From RGDT01 sp964630925 (lineage in GTDB: Bacteria > Planctomycetota > Planctomycetia > Gemmatales > Gemmataceae): 53,147 nucleotides of DNA. Position 1 is the stretch's first letter; every line of letters begins with the position of its first letter. The notes below the pieces were generated by a model, which had not been told where the DNA came from, did not search any database, and saw only the letters and a program-made list of their open reading frames with translations. A program made the position numbers and the translations under genes. Location: positions 1 to 53,147 of the forward strand of contig CAZVZK010000071.1 in NCBI GenBank assembly GCA_964630925.1. Reading direction: 5' to 3'. Below are positions 1-7,809 of this stretch, piece by piece.

Positions 1-1
1 G

Positions 2-571
2 AAGGTGTACGACGGGCGGTTCAAGAACCTGTTCCAGGAGATCTTCGACGCCGAGTTCGCCGAGAAGTTCAAGGCCAAGGGGCTGACGTACGAGCACCGC
101 CTGATCGACGACATGGTGGCGGCCAACCTGAAGTGGAACGGCGGCTACCTGTGGGCGTGCAAGAACTACGACGGCGACGTGCAGTCGGACACCGTGGCGC
201 AGGGCTACGGCTCGCTGGGCCTGATGACCAGCGTGCTGACGACGCCGGACGGCAAGACGGTGGAGGCGGAGGCGGCCCACGGGACGGTCACCCGCCACTA
301 CCGCCTGCACCAGCAGGGCAAGCCGACCAGCACCAACCCCATCGCGTCGATCTACGCCTGGACGCGCGGGCTGATCTACCGCGGCAAGATGGACGACACC
401 CCCGACGTGGTGGCGTTCGCCGAGACCCTCGAGAAGGTGTGCGTGGACACGGTGGAGTCGGGCAAGATGACGAAGGACCTCGCCATCCTGATCGGCGACA
501 GCACGCCGCACCTGACGACGGAGCAGTACCTCGACGCGGTGGACGCGGAGCTGAAGAAGCGGATGGGGTGA
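2..571 (+). CDS. icd: NADP-dependent isocitrate dehydrogenase, C-terminal part (gene cut by window start)
   Basis: Oxidatively decarboxylates isocitrate to 2-oxoglutarate with NADP in the TCA cycle, in the cytoplasm. The frame is open from base 2 and begins at the KYDGRF-type motif, so the N-terminal half lies upstream of the window. About 189 residues remain of a protein that is usually a little over 400. The stretches DGDVQSDTVAQGYGSLGLM and EAAHGTVTRHYR are characteristic of the homodimeric, eukaryote-like NADP enzyme and carry metal- and NADP-binding residues. NPIASIYAWTRGL follows, and the C-terminus KKRMG is natural. The TGA stop is at 569-571. Family assignment is firm; NADP specificity is inferred from the subfamily. 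Confidence 0.95.
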   Translation, partial: KVYDGRFKNLFQEIFDAEFAEKFKAKGLTYEHRLIDDMVAANLKWNGGYLWACKNYDGDVQSDTVAQGYGSLGLMTSVLTTPDGKTVEAEAAHGTVTRHYRLHQQGKPTSTNPIASIYAWTRGLIYRGKMDDTPDVVAFAETLEKVCVDTVESGKMTKDLAILIGDSTPHLTTEQYLDAVDAELKKRMG

Positions 572-656
572 GCGCCCGACTGCGGGGCGGCCGGCACGGT
601 GGGTTTCGCGGGGCGGCACACCCAGCACCCCGCGAGCAGTGGGAAGGAGCGGCCCG

Positions 657-959
657 ATGCCCGATCCTCGCCTGCGCGGGCTCCTGGAGGAGGCCCTGAG
701 GAAGCACGACCTGAAGGGCCTCGTGGGCCAACTGCGCGGCGAGGGCTTGGAGCAGGTGGCCATCTACGTCCTGCTGGAGGAGCTCTATCGAGATCTTCGC
801 GAGCAGGGCCGGGAAGCGGACGAGGACGAGGTCGGTGATGCGCTCGACTACATCTGGGGCTACTGTAGTCGCGGCGCGATGTGGTTCGAGCGTGGACTGA
901 CCGACGAGGAGCTGAGGGCGTACCGCGAGGTCAGGGATCGGCCGGCAGAGCCAGCGTGA
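657..959 (+). CDS. Small hypothetical acidic protein
   Basis: Unrecognised protein of about 100 residues. The ATG at 657 is preceded at good spacing by GGAAGGAG, so it is preferred to the GTG at 639. The sequence is predicted mostly helical and rich in Glu, Arg and Leu, with LLEEALRKH near the N-terminus and a Tyr/Trp-containing segment DALDYIWGYC in the middle. There is no signal peptide or membrane segment. It lies 86 bases after icd on the same strand and ahead of another small helical protein (1029-1259), so the three may share a transcript. No function can be assigned. Coding is supported by the RBS and by strong third-position GC. Confidence 0.6.
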   Translation: MPDPRLRGLLEEALRKHDLKGLVGQLRGEGLEQVAIYVLLEELYRDLREQGREADEDEVGDALDYIWGYCSRGAMWFERGLTDEELRAYREVRDRPAEPA

Positions 960-1028
960 ACCGCCGTGTTGCCGCCTCGTCGGCTGGTGTGCCCCGCACG
1001 CGAAGATCTGAACCGTGGAGAGCGGGCC

Positions 1029-1259
1029 GTGACACGCGAAGAGCTTCTGAAGGCCCTGGGCGCCGCCCTCGGCGACGAGGATGCGTCGGCGGCCGTGCGC
1101 GGCCTGCTGCTGGACGCGCTGGCGAAGGGCGTGGGGCGTCCGACGCTGATGGGCTGGCTCAACGAGGGCCGGGAGATGTTCCCGTCGGACGACGAGGCGA
1201 TCCTCGAAGCGATGGATCAGTTGGAAGAGTGGCCCGGCCCGCGCGGGCGGCCGTGGTGA
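1029..1259 (+). CDS. Small hypothetical protein
   Basis: Unrecognised protein of about 76 residues. I chose the GTG at 1029, which reads VTREELLKALGAAL and has GGAGA about ten bases upstream. An upstream GTG/ATG extension to 966 would add an unlikely Arg/Pro-rich leader. The body is a compact predicted helical domain (EELLKALGAAL, AAVRGLLLDALAKG, DDEAILEAMDQLEEW). It has no Cys pairs, signal peptide or membrane segment. It converges with the gene that ends at 1265. Function unknown. Confidence 0.5.
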   Translation: MTREELLKALGAALGDEDASAAVRGLLLDALAKGVGRPTLMGWLNEGREMFPSDDEAILEAMDQLEEWPGPRGRPW

Positions 1260-1264
1260 GGCGG

Positions 1265-1702
1265 CTATTTTACCTTCTGCCAGGTCTCCACGATGACCCC
1301 GGCCGCGGGGCCCACCCGCTCGGGCCGCTTCTTGTTGTCGAAGTCCAGGCAGATGCGCAGCAACTTCCCCTTGACGTCGTACACGGCCAGTAGTGTCCTC
1401 CCCTTCGCGGGCCCCTTCTCGATCACGATGTCCAGCCCCTGTGCCTTGCCGGCCGCCACGGGCTTGTACGTGCCGCCCGCGTCGTCCCTCGCGTTGCCGT
1501 TACTGAACGTGTACTGGTCGCCCTTGACCGTCAGGGTGGTGTCCCGTGGCGTCGGGATCGGCTTGCCGCGCGCTGACAGCCCGACCATCTTCCAGTTGCC
1601 CTGGAGCTTCTCCAGGCCCTTGGGGATGTCGTCGGCCGAGGCGGGCGACGAAAACACGACGAGTGCGGCGGCGAGGGCGGCTGTCGGCGGTCCGATGCGC
1701 AT
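1265..1702 (-). CDS. Exported TIGR03067-type planctomycete protein
   Basis: Exported protein of 145 residues. The N-terminus MRIGPPTAALAAALVVFSSPASA is a clear Sec signal peptide with an ASA cleavage site. The mature part starts DDIPKGLEKLQGNWKMV and continues with GKPIPTPRDTTLTVKGDQYTF. This is the pattern of the TIGR03067 family: a short beta-rich, lipocalin-like domain common in Gemmata and relatives and of unknown function. The ATG at 1702 is preferred because GGAG sits about eight bases upstream and the signal peptide begins there; a longer frame upstream is Arg-rich and non-natural. It stands alone on the minus strand between unrelated genes. Confidence 0.75.
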   Translation of the reverse strand: MRIGPPTAALAAALVVFSSPASADDIPKGLEKLQGNWKMVGLSARGKPIPTPRDTTLTVKGDQYTFSNGNARDDAGGTYKPVAAGKAQGLDIVIEKGPAKGRTLLAVYDVKGKLLRICLDFDNKKRPERVGPAAGVIVETWQKVK

Positions 1703-1796
1703 GCCCGGTCTCCTGCTTCTGGGTGCGAGGTGGCCCGTCGAGGTTATGGTAAGGCGGCGGCGTCCGGCCGCAAGGGCCGCGCCGCGCCTGGCCATC

Positions 1797-2537
1797 TCAG
1801 CCCTCCCCCGCCGACACCGCCGCGTGCCGCAGCACCTCAAGCACCTTCTCCGGGTCGCACCCGTACAGGCCGGCGCCCCACGCCGAGTTCTGCTCCACCA
1901 CGGCCCAGCCCCGCCCGGCGATCACGCCGGCGTCGATCACCGCCGTCCGCGGCAGGTCAACGCGGCCGTCCGCCAGCAGCGTCCCGACGAACGCGGACAG
2001 CTCCGCCGCCTCCTCGGGTGAGTGCGCGAACCCGGCCTCGCGCTGCAACACCCCGCCCCGCAGGTAGACGGAGAACGTCATCATCCGCCGGTCCAGCACG
2101 AAGCAGCGGAACTCCTTCTCCCACGTCACCACCTCCGACATCAGGACCGCCATCGCGTCGTCGTACTCCGCCGGCAGCTCCGCGCAGGAATAGACACGCG
2201 CGGGGAAGCTCTTGTCGTTGGGCGGCTTCACGAAGGCGCGGCCCGGCATCGTCCGCGCCGCGCCCAGCGTCGTCAGGCGGATGTCGCGCTTGCGGTATTC
2301 CATCGGCAGACGCACGAGCCAGTCCTCGGGCGGCTCCAGCATGCGGCGGCCGAATTGCTCGGCGAGCGTCGGGCCGAACATCGCCTCCAGGTACAGCACC
2401 GGCTCCGGCACGGAGCGCAGCGCCTCCGGCACGCGCCAGCCCGTCAGGCGTTCCACGTCCCAGCCGAGCCGGCCCGCGGCGCGCCACAACGCCTGCGAGT
2501 CGTCGGTGAACCTCGGCGTCAGGATCAGCGTGGGCAC
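1797..2537 (-). CDS. ATP-grasp domain protein (R2K-like clade)
   Basis: About 246 residues, starting at a GTG (VPTLILTPRF). Visible ATP-grasp-like features are GRAFVKPPNDKSFPA, resembling the first nucleotide-binding loop and lysine, then WEKEFRCFVLDRRMMTFSVYLRGG, and a terminal acidic/Asn metal-binding stretch AVVEQNSAWGAGLYG. This resembles the small ATP-grasp proteins that Pfam groups as the R2K clade, whose substrates are mostly unknown. The start codon lies inside the 3' end of the upstream GNAT gene, giving a 13-base overlap, so translation is probably coupled. The pair may act on one substrate, with acetyl transfer plus ATP-dependent ligation; that is inference. No signal peptide, so cytoplasmic. 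Confidence 0.7.
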   Translation of the reverse strand: MPTLILTPRFTDDSQALWRAAGRLGWDVERLTGWRVPEALRSVPEPVLYLEAMFGPTLAEQFGRRMLEPPEDWLVRLPMEYRKRDIRLTTLGAARTMPGRAFVKPPNDKSFPARVYSCAELPAEYDDAMAVLMSEVVTWEKEFRCFVLDRRMMTFSVYLRGGVLQREAGFAHSPEEAAELSAFVGTLLADGRVDLPRTAVIDAGVIAGRGWAVVEQNSAWGAGLYGCDPEKVLEVLRHAAVSAGEG

Positions 2538-3049
2538 GGCGCCTCCAGGTGCCAGCGGTCCACCGTGTTGCCGGTGATCACAATGCCCCCCGTGTTGCGG
2601 AAGCCGAGCTTCTGCACGACCCGTACCGAGCCGACGTTCGCCGGATCGACCAGGGCGATGATCTCCTTGCCGCCCAGGGGGCCGAACCAGTGGCGCAGGG
2701 CCGTGGCGCCGGCCTCCGTCGCCAGGCCCTTGCCCCAGTGCTGGGGCAGGAAGCGGTAGCCCAGCTCGACCTCGCCGACCTCGGGGAGCAGACGCGGGCC
2801 GGACCAGCCGGCCACCTCGCCGGTCTCCTTCAGCACGCACGCCCAGCGTCCGTAGCCGAGCGCCTCGTAGTCCGAAGCCCGCCGGCGGCGCATCAGGTCG
2901 AGCGCCTCGGCGACGTTCGCGGGCATCGGGACGGGGATGTGGCGCACCACGTCGGGGTGCGTCGCCAGGAGGAAGTAGGCCTCGGCGTCCTCGTCCACCA
3001 GCTCGCGCAGGATGAGGCGTTCCGTCTCGGTGATCACGCGGCCCGGCAT
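2525..3049 (-). CDS. GNAT family N-acetyltransferase, RimJ/RimL type
   Basis: 174-residue acetyltransferase of the GNAT fold, expected to move acetyl from acetyl-CoA to an amine, possibly a protein N-terminus. It begins MPGRVITETERLILRELVDEDA, the standard RimJ/RimL opening. It has the motif A region ELGYRFLPQHWGKGLATEAG (acetyl-CoA pyrophosphate loop) and ends with NVGSVRVVQKLGFRNTG, the typical Asn-x-x-Ser plus LGF element. The ATG at 3049 is preferred to 3070 because AAAGGAGGTG lies just upstream at ideal spacing. It overlaps the ATP-grasp gene downstream by 13 bases, which marks the two as an operon. Confidence 0.85.
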   Translation of the reverse strand: MPGRVITETERLILRELVDEDAEAYFLLATHPDVVRHIPVPMPANVAEALDLMRRRRASDYEALGYGRWACVLKETGEVAGWSGPRLLPEVGEVELGYRFLPQHWGKGLATEAGATALRHWFGPLGGKEIIALVDPANVGSVRVVQKLGFRNTGGIVITGNTVDRWHLEAPCPR

Positions 3050-3104
3050 CGGCACCTCCTTTGGCGACATCCTATCGAGCCGGCGGGGCGGCGTGGATCC
3101 GGTC

Positions 3105-3133
3105 TTGATTCGTCCGGGGGATCACGCTATTAC
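3105..3133 (+). promoter_or_regulatory. Possible sigma-70 promoter for the lipoprotein gene at 3192
   Basis: TTGATT at 3105-3110 and TATTAC at 3128-3133 are separated by 17 bases in the divergent gap between the GNAT gene and the lipoprotein gene. The -35 is close to consensus and the -10 is moderate. Start of transcription would be near 3140, leaving a leader of about 50 bases. Prediction only. Confidence 0.4.
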
Positions 3134-3191
3134 GGTGGCCCCTCCCGACGCGCGGGCCCATACCACACGCGGCGGGGCGGGCGAGGTGGAC

Positions 3192-4139
3192 ATGAGCGAA
3201 AACGGCACATCCCGGCGTCGGCCAGGCCTGGCGTCGGCGCTCCTCAGCGCCGCCGCGCCCGCGCTCGCCCTGCTCGTCGGGTGCAGCTCGCTCAGCTTCC
3301 TGCGCCCGACGCCCAAGGAGAAGCCGCCGCCGAAGCTCGTCCGCGATGTCCCGTCGCCCGAGGACACGGAGCCGGTGCGGCTGCCGTCGCGGTATCAGGT
3401 GCGCGTGGCGCCGGTGCTGTTCCTCTCGGACTTCCAGATGCCCCCCGAGCTGCCCATCTTCGCCGAGCTGGGCGAGATGCGCGACCAGATCCACAAGGAC
3501 CTGTGTCTGCCGCCCTCGACGGAGACGGTGAAGGTGTACCTGTTCGAGACGGAGAAGGAGTACAAGCGCTACCTGCGCCGCGAGTACCCCGACCTGTACC
3601 GCCTCGGGCGGCGGGCTTTCTTCATCGCCCAGCCGCGGGCGGTGGGCGAGGAGCTGCTCGTCTTCACCTACCACAGCAAGCGCATCCGCCAGGACCTCCG
3701 CCACGAGCTGACGCACGCCCTCCTGCACGGCGTCATCAAGGAGGTGCCGCAGTGGCTCGACGAGGGCCTCGCCGAGCTGTACGAGCTGCCGCCCGACCAG
3801 AACGGCGTCAACCCCGAACACGTCACGCGTCTGCGGGCCGACCTCGGCGCCGGGCGGGCGCGTCTGAGCATGCAGCGGCTGGAGCGTCTGACGCAGGTGG
3901 ATGACATGAAGCCGGCGGAGTACCGTGAGTCGTGGGCGTGGGTGCACCTGATGCTGCGGGGCAAGCCCGAGGCGCGCGCCTTGCTTCTGGCGTACCTCCA
4001 ACAGCTACGAGGCACGCGGCCCCCCGGCGCGCTGGCCCCGCGCCTGGAGAAGGTGTTCAGCGCGCCGGACGAGGCGCTGACCGCCCACCTCGCCCGCCTG
4101 GAGGCGGAGCTGCCGAAGGTCAGGGCCGACGCCCGGTGA
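3192..4139 (+). CDS. Lipoprotein with DUF1570-like gluzincin metallopeptidase domain
   Basis: 315-residue predicted lipoprotein. The N-terminus ends in the lipobox LLVGC with Cys31, followed by a Pro/Lys linker. The main domain has HELTH at residues 171-175 and WLDEGLAE about fifteen residues later. This is the HExxH...EGxAE layout of gluzincin-type zinc peptidases seen in planctomycete DUF1570 proteins. It would act on peptides at the outer surface or in the periplasm; the substrate is unknown. The ATG at 3192 starts a proper signal sequence (MSENGTSRRRPGLASALLSA) and has GAGGTGG upstream. It is divergent from the GNAT/ATP-grasp pair and convergent with the lipase gene. Confidence 0.8.
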   Translation: MSENGTSRRRPGLASALLSAAAPALALLVGCSSLSFLRPTPKEKPPPKLVRDVPSPEDTEPVRLPSRYQVRVAPVLFLSDFQMPPELPIFAELGEMRDQIHKDLCLPPSTETVKVYLFETEKEYKRYLRREYPDLYRLGRRAFFIAQPRAVGEELLVFTYHSKRIRQDLRHELTHALLHGVIKEVPQWLDEGLAELYELPPDQNGVNPEHVTRLRADLGAGRARLSMQRLERLTQVDDMKPAEYRESWAWVHLMLRGKPEARALLLAYLQQLRGTRPPGALAPRLEKVFSAPDEALTAHLARLEAELPKVRADAR

Positions 4140-4174
4140 CGCGCGACGCCACGGCCCTTCCTCCCGCAGGACGC

Positions 4175-4933
4175 TCAGAACCCCTCGTCGCGCAGACGCC
4201 CCAGCAGGGCGCGGTACTCCGGCAGGCGGTCGTTGCGGCGGCGGCCGAGCCACGGCTCCGGCCAGTTGGCTAGGTTCATGTGGTCGCCGGGCCAGACCCC
4301 CAGCCACTCGCCCCAGCGCGCCGACGAGTGCGACACCATGCCGTCGTTCGGCCCCTCCGCCGCCGTGATGACCGGCCCGCTCATCAGCCACGCCGGGTTG
4401 TGCCAGCGGAACGGCCACTGTCCGGCGACGGAGAAGTAACGCACGCGCGGGTCGTCGGGGGTCTGGGCGTTGAAGCGCGACAGGGCGGCGGTGGTGAGGT
4501 CGTAAAGGCCCTCGACGCGCCAGCCGAGGACGCGCATGGCCGGGGCCATCAGGCGGAACAGGCGGCCCTCACACCAGTCGGCGAAGGGCGAGCCGCGGTG
4601 CGGCGTGCCGAGGGTGGTGAGCGACAGGATGCGCCCGGCGAAGCCGAGGCGCGAGATGAGCCATCGCGCGTCGAGGCCGCCCATGCTGTGGGCGATGAGG
4701 TGGAATCGCTGGCCGGGGAGGTGCTTGTCGAGGAAGGCGGCGAGCTGCCGGGCGCGGTGGAGGACGCCGCCGGCGGGGCTGACGCCGGCGGCGAGGACGC
4801 GGTTGCCGGCGGCGCGAAGGGCCCTGGGGACGTGCAGGAAGTAATCGACGCCGGCGGGGCCGACGCCGATGCGTCCGAAGCCGAACAGCCCGTGGACGAG
4901 GACGACGGGGGCATCGAGTCGAGGGAAGTTCAT
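4175..4933 (-). CDS. Alpha/beta-hydrolase, triacylglycerol lipase-like
   Basis: 252-residue alpha/beta-hydrolase. It opens with PVVLVHGLFGFG, the oxyanion-hole HG motif, followed by the nucleophile elbow AHSMGGLDAR with Ser83. GTPHRGSPFADW, GPNDGMV (candidate acid) and PGDHMN (candidate His) follow in the order of family I bacterial lipases. It probably hydrolyses esters or triglycerides. No convincing signal peptide is seen, and no strong RBS precedes the ATG, so the start is less certain than the family. A short fragment similar to its N-terminus lies at 7751-7805. The repeat element at 4985-5121 sits just upstream. Confidence 0.85.
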   Translation of the reverse strand: MNFPRLDAPVVLVHGLFGFGRIGVGPAGVDYFLHVPRALRAAGNRVLAAGVSPAGGVLHRARQLAAFLDKHLPGQRFHLIAHSMGGLDARWLISRLGFAGRILSLTTLGTPHRGSPFADWCEGRLFRLMAPAMRVLGWRVEGLYDLTTAALSRFNAQTPDDPRVRYFSVAGQWPFRWHNPAWLMSGPVITAAEGPNDGMVSHSSARWGEWLGVWPGDHMNLANWPEPWLGRRRNDRLPEYRALLGRLRDEGF

Positions 4934-4984
4934 GCGGCGTACCCGCTCAACCGTTGGTTGGGAATGGAGCAGTTTGAACGTCAG

Positions 4985-5121
4985 TCAGTGAAGGGAACGA
5001 ACCTGGGAAACGGATGGAGGCCCTTGGACGCCGATCAGTGAAGGAAACGAATCAGGGAAACGCACTTTCCCGCCGCAAGATCAAGCAGCAGTTGGACTTG
5101 TGGAAGTTCGTTTCCCTGGCC
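4985..5121 (+). repeat. Dispersed structured repeat, copy A, in the 343-base gap 4934-5276
   Basis: The gap between the lipase and the HEAT-like gene holds a structured repeat. TCAGTGAAGG-AACGAA appears at 4985 and again at 5035. The second is preceded by CGGATGGAGGC and GGACGCC, and is followed by a 74-base segment (5048-5121) bounded by inverted ends GGGAAACG and CGTTTCCC. The same layout occurs in reverse orientation at 44938-45111; the 74-base parts match at 57 of 74 positions by hand count. No reading frame is conserved, so it is not a gene. It could be a MITE- or REP-like element or a structured RNA. The rest of the gap shows nothing recognisable apart from the duplicated leader from 5209. 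Confidence 0.7.
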
Positions 5122-5276
5122 CCCGCACACCACCCCGCCTTCGAAGCTGTCAGGTGAGCGGTGAACATGAGGGCATTGTACGCCGGCCTCCTCCGGCCTG
5201 GGCGCTGGGTTGATCCTACTGGCGGGCTTCGGGCAGGCGCGGTACGATGCCGGGGCGTTCAAGCAAGGAGGCACCC

Positions 5277-7553
5277 ATGAACACGCTGATCGTCGCCGCA
5301 CTCCTGGCCGCGTCCGCCGCGCCGCCGCCGCCGTGGAGGCTGACCGCCGAAGACCGGCGTTTCCTCGGCTCGCTGACCGCGTTCCTCGTCGATCCCGTCG
5401 GAGCCGAACGGGTCGAAGTGCCGGTCGTGGGACGCGATGTCGATGGCGTGCGCTACGTGGCAAAGGGGCATGCATGGGCCGTCCTCGCCGGCAAGGATGG
5501 CAAGCCTCGCTACCTGGGGACCGACGGGCATGCCCTCCTCACCCTCGGCAACCCTGTGCGGATCGACTTCCAACAAGAGTGCCGCGACCTGCTCGCGGGG
5601 AGGGACTTCCCCCCGCCGCTGTCCCATGTCGCCTGGCTGTACCGGCTCGGGCACGAGCCGCTCGCCGCCCGCCTCCTCTCGCGGATCGAGGACCGCCGGA
5701 AGGCCCTGGATCAATTGCGACGCGGGCTCGCATGGGACGCATACGATGCGATGGTGCATGCCCAGCTCGCACGGGCCGACGCGGAGGCGCTCGCCCACGG
5801 TGAGCGCCTGTTGCGGCTCTACCCCGACGAGGCCAGGGAGTGCGAGCAGGGGCCCGCCGTCGTCACGGAGCTCGGGCGGCGGCGGAAGGAGGGCACGTTC
5901 GGGAGGAAGAAGTCGGTCAGGCCCGAGGGGTTCGAGGATTGGTCGGCCGAACGGCGGATCGCCCACCTCATCGACACCCTGGACGACGCCGACACGCGGG
6001 AGGGGGCTCATTTCATCACGCCGTCCTTCACCACCGACGAGCGCGTCAAGGGATTGGTGAAGATCGGCGCGGCGGCCGTCCCGGCCCTCCTCGATTGCCT
6101 GGAGAAGGACGCCCGCCTCACGCGGGCGTCGGGTTACTGTCAGGGCGGGCCGCGGATGCTGAGGGTCGCCCCGGTGCGCGAGGCGGCCCTCGCCGCCCTG
6201 ATCGACATCATCCACGTCCGCGCCATCTTGAACCTCCCGTCCGACGACGACGACAAGAAACAGGCCGCCGCCCGCATCCGGGCCTACTGGGAGAAGTACG
6301 GCAAGATGCCGCTGCATCGCCGGCTGATCGCACACCTGACAGACAGAGGCGCTACCCAGGAAGCGTGGCGCGAGGCGGCATTCTTGCTCTCCTGCCTCAG
6401 CCGCGATCACGGCGAGGAGACGTTGCGGCGGCGCAACCCGGTCCTGGCCCTGAACCGTCCGACGGCGGCCGAGGCGATGCTCGACGCGATGGACCGTGAC
6501 CTTGCGGCCGACCCCCAGGCCGGGGGGTTCTGGTTCGGGATGGACATCAGGAAGGAGTACCTGGAGTCCCTGGTGAGGTTGGGGGACCGGCGCGCGCTGG
6601 CGTTACTGAAATGGAGGCTCGGGAGGGCCGGAGCCGTCGAGCGCCGACATCTCGCCGGGGCCTGCTTCGACCTCGGGGATCTGGCGCCGCTGGCCGAGTA
6701 CGCCAGTGACTTCGAGAGCGGCGCCGTCGCGTTGGCCGGAGAAAAGGGCGAGGCGCGGGAGTTGTACGCCGCCGTGCATCTCCTGATCCGGGCGCGGCAT
6801 CCGGCCTGCGACAAGGCCCTGATGGCGATGGCGAAGGCCGGCCACTGGGCGCACCCGACGGCACGCACATTCGTCCTGGGAGATGGCAGTTCCCTGGAGG
6901 ACATCGACTTCTTCGACCGCCACTGGCCCTTGCACCCGTTCGGCGTCGCGCTGCTGGCGGGGGAGCTGAACAACCCGGCGCGATCCGGGGCGTCGTGGGA
7001 CATTGTTGACGGCCGGGTGGAGAGAAAATCGGGGGGTTGCACCACGATGTACTGGGGGAAGGGGCTACTGGCCGATCCCGCGAATCGGCGGGAGGGCGTG
7101 GAGGAGGAGATCCGCGACCGCGCCGCCGAGATGCTCGGTTGGCAGATCGCCGGCGTGCCCGAGTGTTACCCGATCCTCAAGGACGCGGCCTCCCGGCGGG
7201 CCGTGCTGGAGGAACTCGTGAAGGTGCATCTTGGGCGGCTTCGCCGGCCAACAAAGGATGAGGCCGAGGCGCTTGGCCTGTCGCAAACAGAGAACTTCAT
7301 CCCCGACATCCGCCCGCTGCGCCGCCCCGCGACGGAGGCCGACGTGAAGGCGGGCCGCGCCGTCTTCCACCTCGCCGGCAAGGGCAGGCCGATGGCGTTC
7401 CCGGCAGGCTCGGCCATCGAAGTGAAGGGCGAGCGGGGCATCGTGGTCCAGGCGGAGACACTGGGCGGCGTCCCAGTCTACGGCGTCATCTTCCGGCACT
7501 CCATCCGCCGCGTCGAGGCGGGCGACACGAAGGTCATCCGACCGGGGCGGTGA
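5277..7553 (+). CDS. Exported HEAT-like repeat protein, paralogue 1
   Basis: 758-residue protein beginning MNTLIVAALLAASAAPPPPW, a short signal peptide; AAGGAGG lies just upstream of the ATG. The interior is predominantly helical with HEAT-like units such as LVKIGAAAVPALLDCLEKDARL and REAALAALIDII, suggesting a superhelical protein-binding scaffold in the periplasm. The last ~85 residues (from IPDIRPLRRPATEADV) form a separate domain with KGRPMAFPAGSAIEVKGERG that is almost identical in paralogue 2 at 8791. The middle shares only patchy similarity with the paralogue. No enzyme motif is visible. It is followed after 45 bases by a truncated dehydrogenase copy. Function unknown. Confidence 0.8.
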   Translation: MNTLIVAALLAASAAPPPPWRLTAEDRRFLGSLTAFLVDPVGAERVEVPVVGRDVDGVRYVAKGHAWAVLAGKDGKPRYLGTDGHALLTLGNPVRIDFQQECRDLLAGRDFPPPLSHVAWLYRLGHEPLAARLLSRIEDRRKALDQLRRGLAWDAYDAMVHAQLARADAEALAHGERLLRLYPDEARECEQGPAVVTELGRRRKEGTFGRKKSVRPEGFEDWSAERRIAHLIDTLDDADTREGAHFITPSFTTDERVKGLVKIGAAAVPALLDCLEKDARLTRASGYCQGGPRMLRVAPVREAALAALIDIIHVRAILNLPSDDDDKKQAAARIRAYWEKYGKMPLHRRLIAHLTDRGATQEAWREAAFLLSCLSRDHGEETLRRRNPVLALNRPTAAEAMLDAMDRDLAADPQAGGFWFGMDIRKEYLESLVRLGDRRALALLKWRLGRAGAVERRHLAGACFDLGDLAPLAEYASDFESGAVALAGEKGEARELYAAVHLLIRARHPACDKALMAMAKAGHWAHPTARTFVLGDGSSLEDIDFFDRHWPLHPFGVALLAGELNNPARSGASWDIVDGRVERKSGGCTTMYWGKGLLADPANRREGVEEEIRDRAAEMLGWQIAGVPECYPILKDAASRRAVLEELVKVHLGRLRRPTKDEAEALGLSQTENFIPDIRPLRRPATEADVKAGRAVFHLAGKGRPMAFPAGSAIEVKGERGIVVQAETLGGVPVYGVIFRHSIRRVEAGDTKVIRPGR

Positions 7554-7598
7554 CGGCCCCGTATCATCATCCTCGTATCCCCTCACAGGAGAGACGCG

Positions 7599-7742
7599 AT
7601 GGCGATTCAGAAGGCGGCCGCGGGCACCACCAGGATCGGCTGGATCGGCACCGGCGTGATGGGCCGGTGGATGTGCGAGCACGCCATGAAGAAGGGCTTC
7701 ACGGCGACGGTGTACAACCGCTCGAAGGACAAGGCCCAGCCG
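7599..7742 (+). pseudogene. Truncated 3-hydroxyisobutyrate dehydrogenase-type fragment
   Basis: Start codon, RBS region and the first ~48 codons (MAIQKAAAGTTRIGWIGTGV onward, including the GTGVMG dinucleotide-binding loop) are nearly identical to the intact gene at 11210. At about 7742, after DKAQP, the match ends and the frame runs into unrelated Arg-rich sequence. The catalytic part is missing, so this is a dead 5' fragment left by the duplication. Whether the ~140-codon chimaeric frame is translated is unknown. Confidence 0.8.
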
Positions 7743-7750
7743 CCCCTCGA

Positions 7751-7805
7751 CGGCCGCTCCGTCCGATGCCGAAGAGGCCGTGGACGAGGAAGGGGGCGTT
7801 GGCCC
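7751..7805 (-). pseudogene. Fragment of a lipase N-terminus
   Basis: Read on the minus strand, about 18 codons spell NAPFLVHGLFGIGRSG. This closely matches DAPVVLVHGLFGFGRIG, the N-terminus of the lipase at 4175-4933. It lies between the end of the dehydrogenase fragment and the stop codon of the Rpn-like gene at 7810. No other part of a lipase follows. It looks like scar sequence from an earlier copy of the lipase region that was deleted or overwritten. Confidence 0.55.
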
Positions 7806-7809
7806 CCGG

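Larger units (their letters stand above)
5209..7742 (+). repeat. Segmental duplication, copy 1 (left unit)
   Basis: This unit contains a leader, a HEAT-like gene and the first ~48 codons of a dehydrogenase gene, and matches 8723-11352. The first 115 bases of the two copies differ at only 6 positions. The last ~190 bases, spanning the end of the HEAT-like gene and the start of the dehydrogenase, are also nearly identical, as is the C-terminal ~85-codon block. The centre of the HEAT-like gene has diverged strongly. Similarity stops abruptly at about 7742, where the dehydrogenase frame is lost. Confidence 0.85.
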
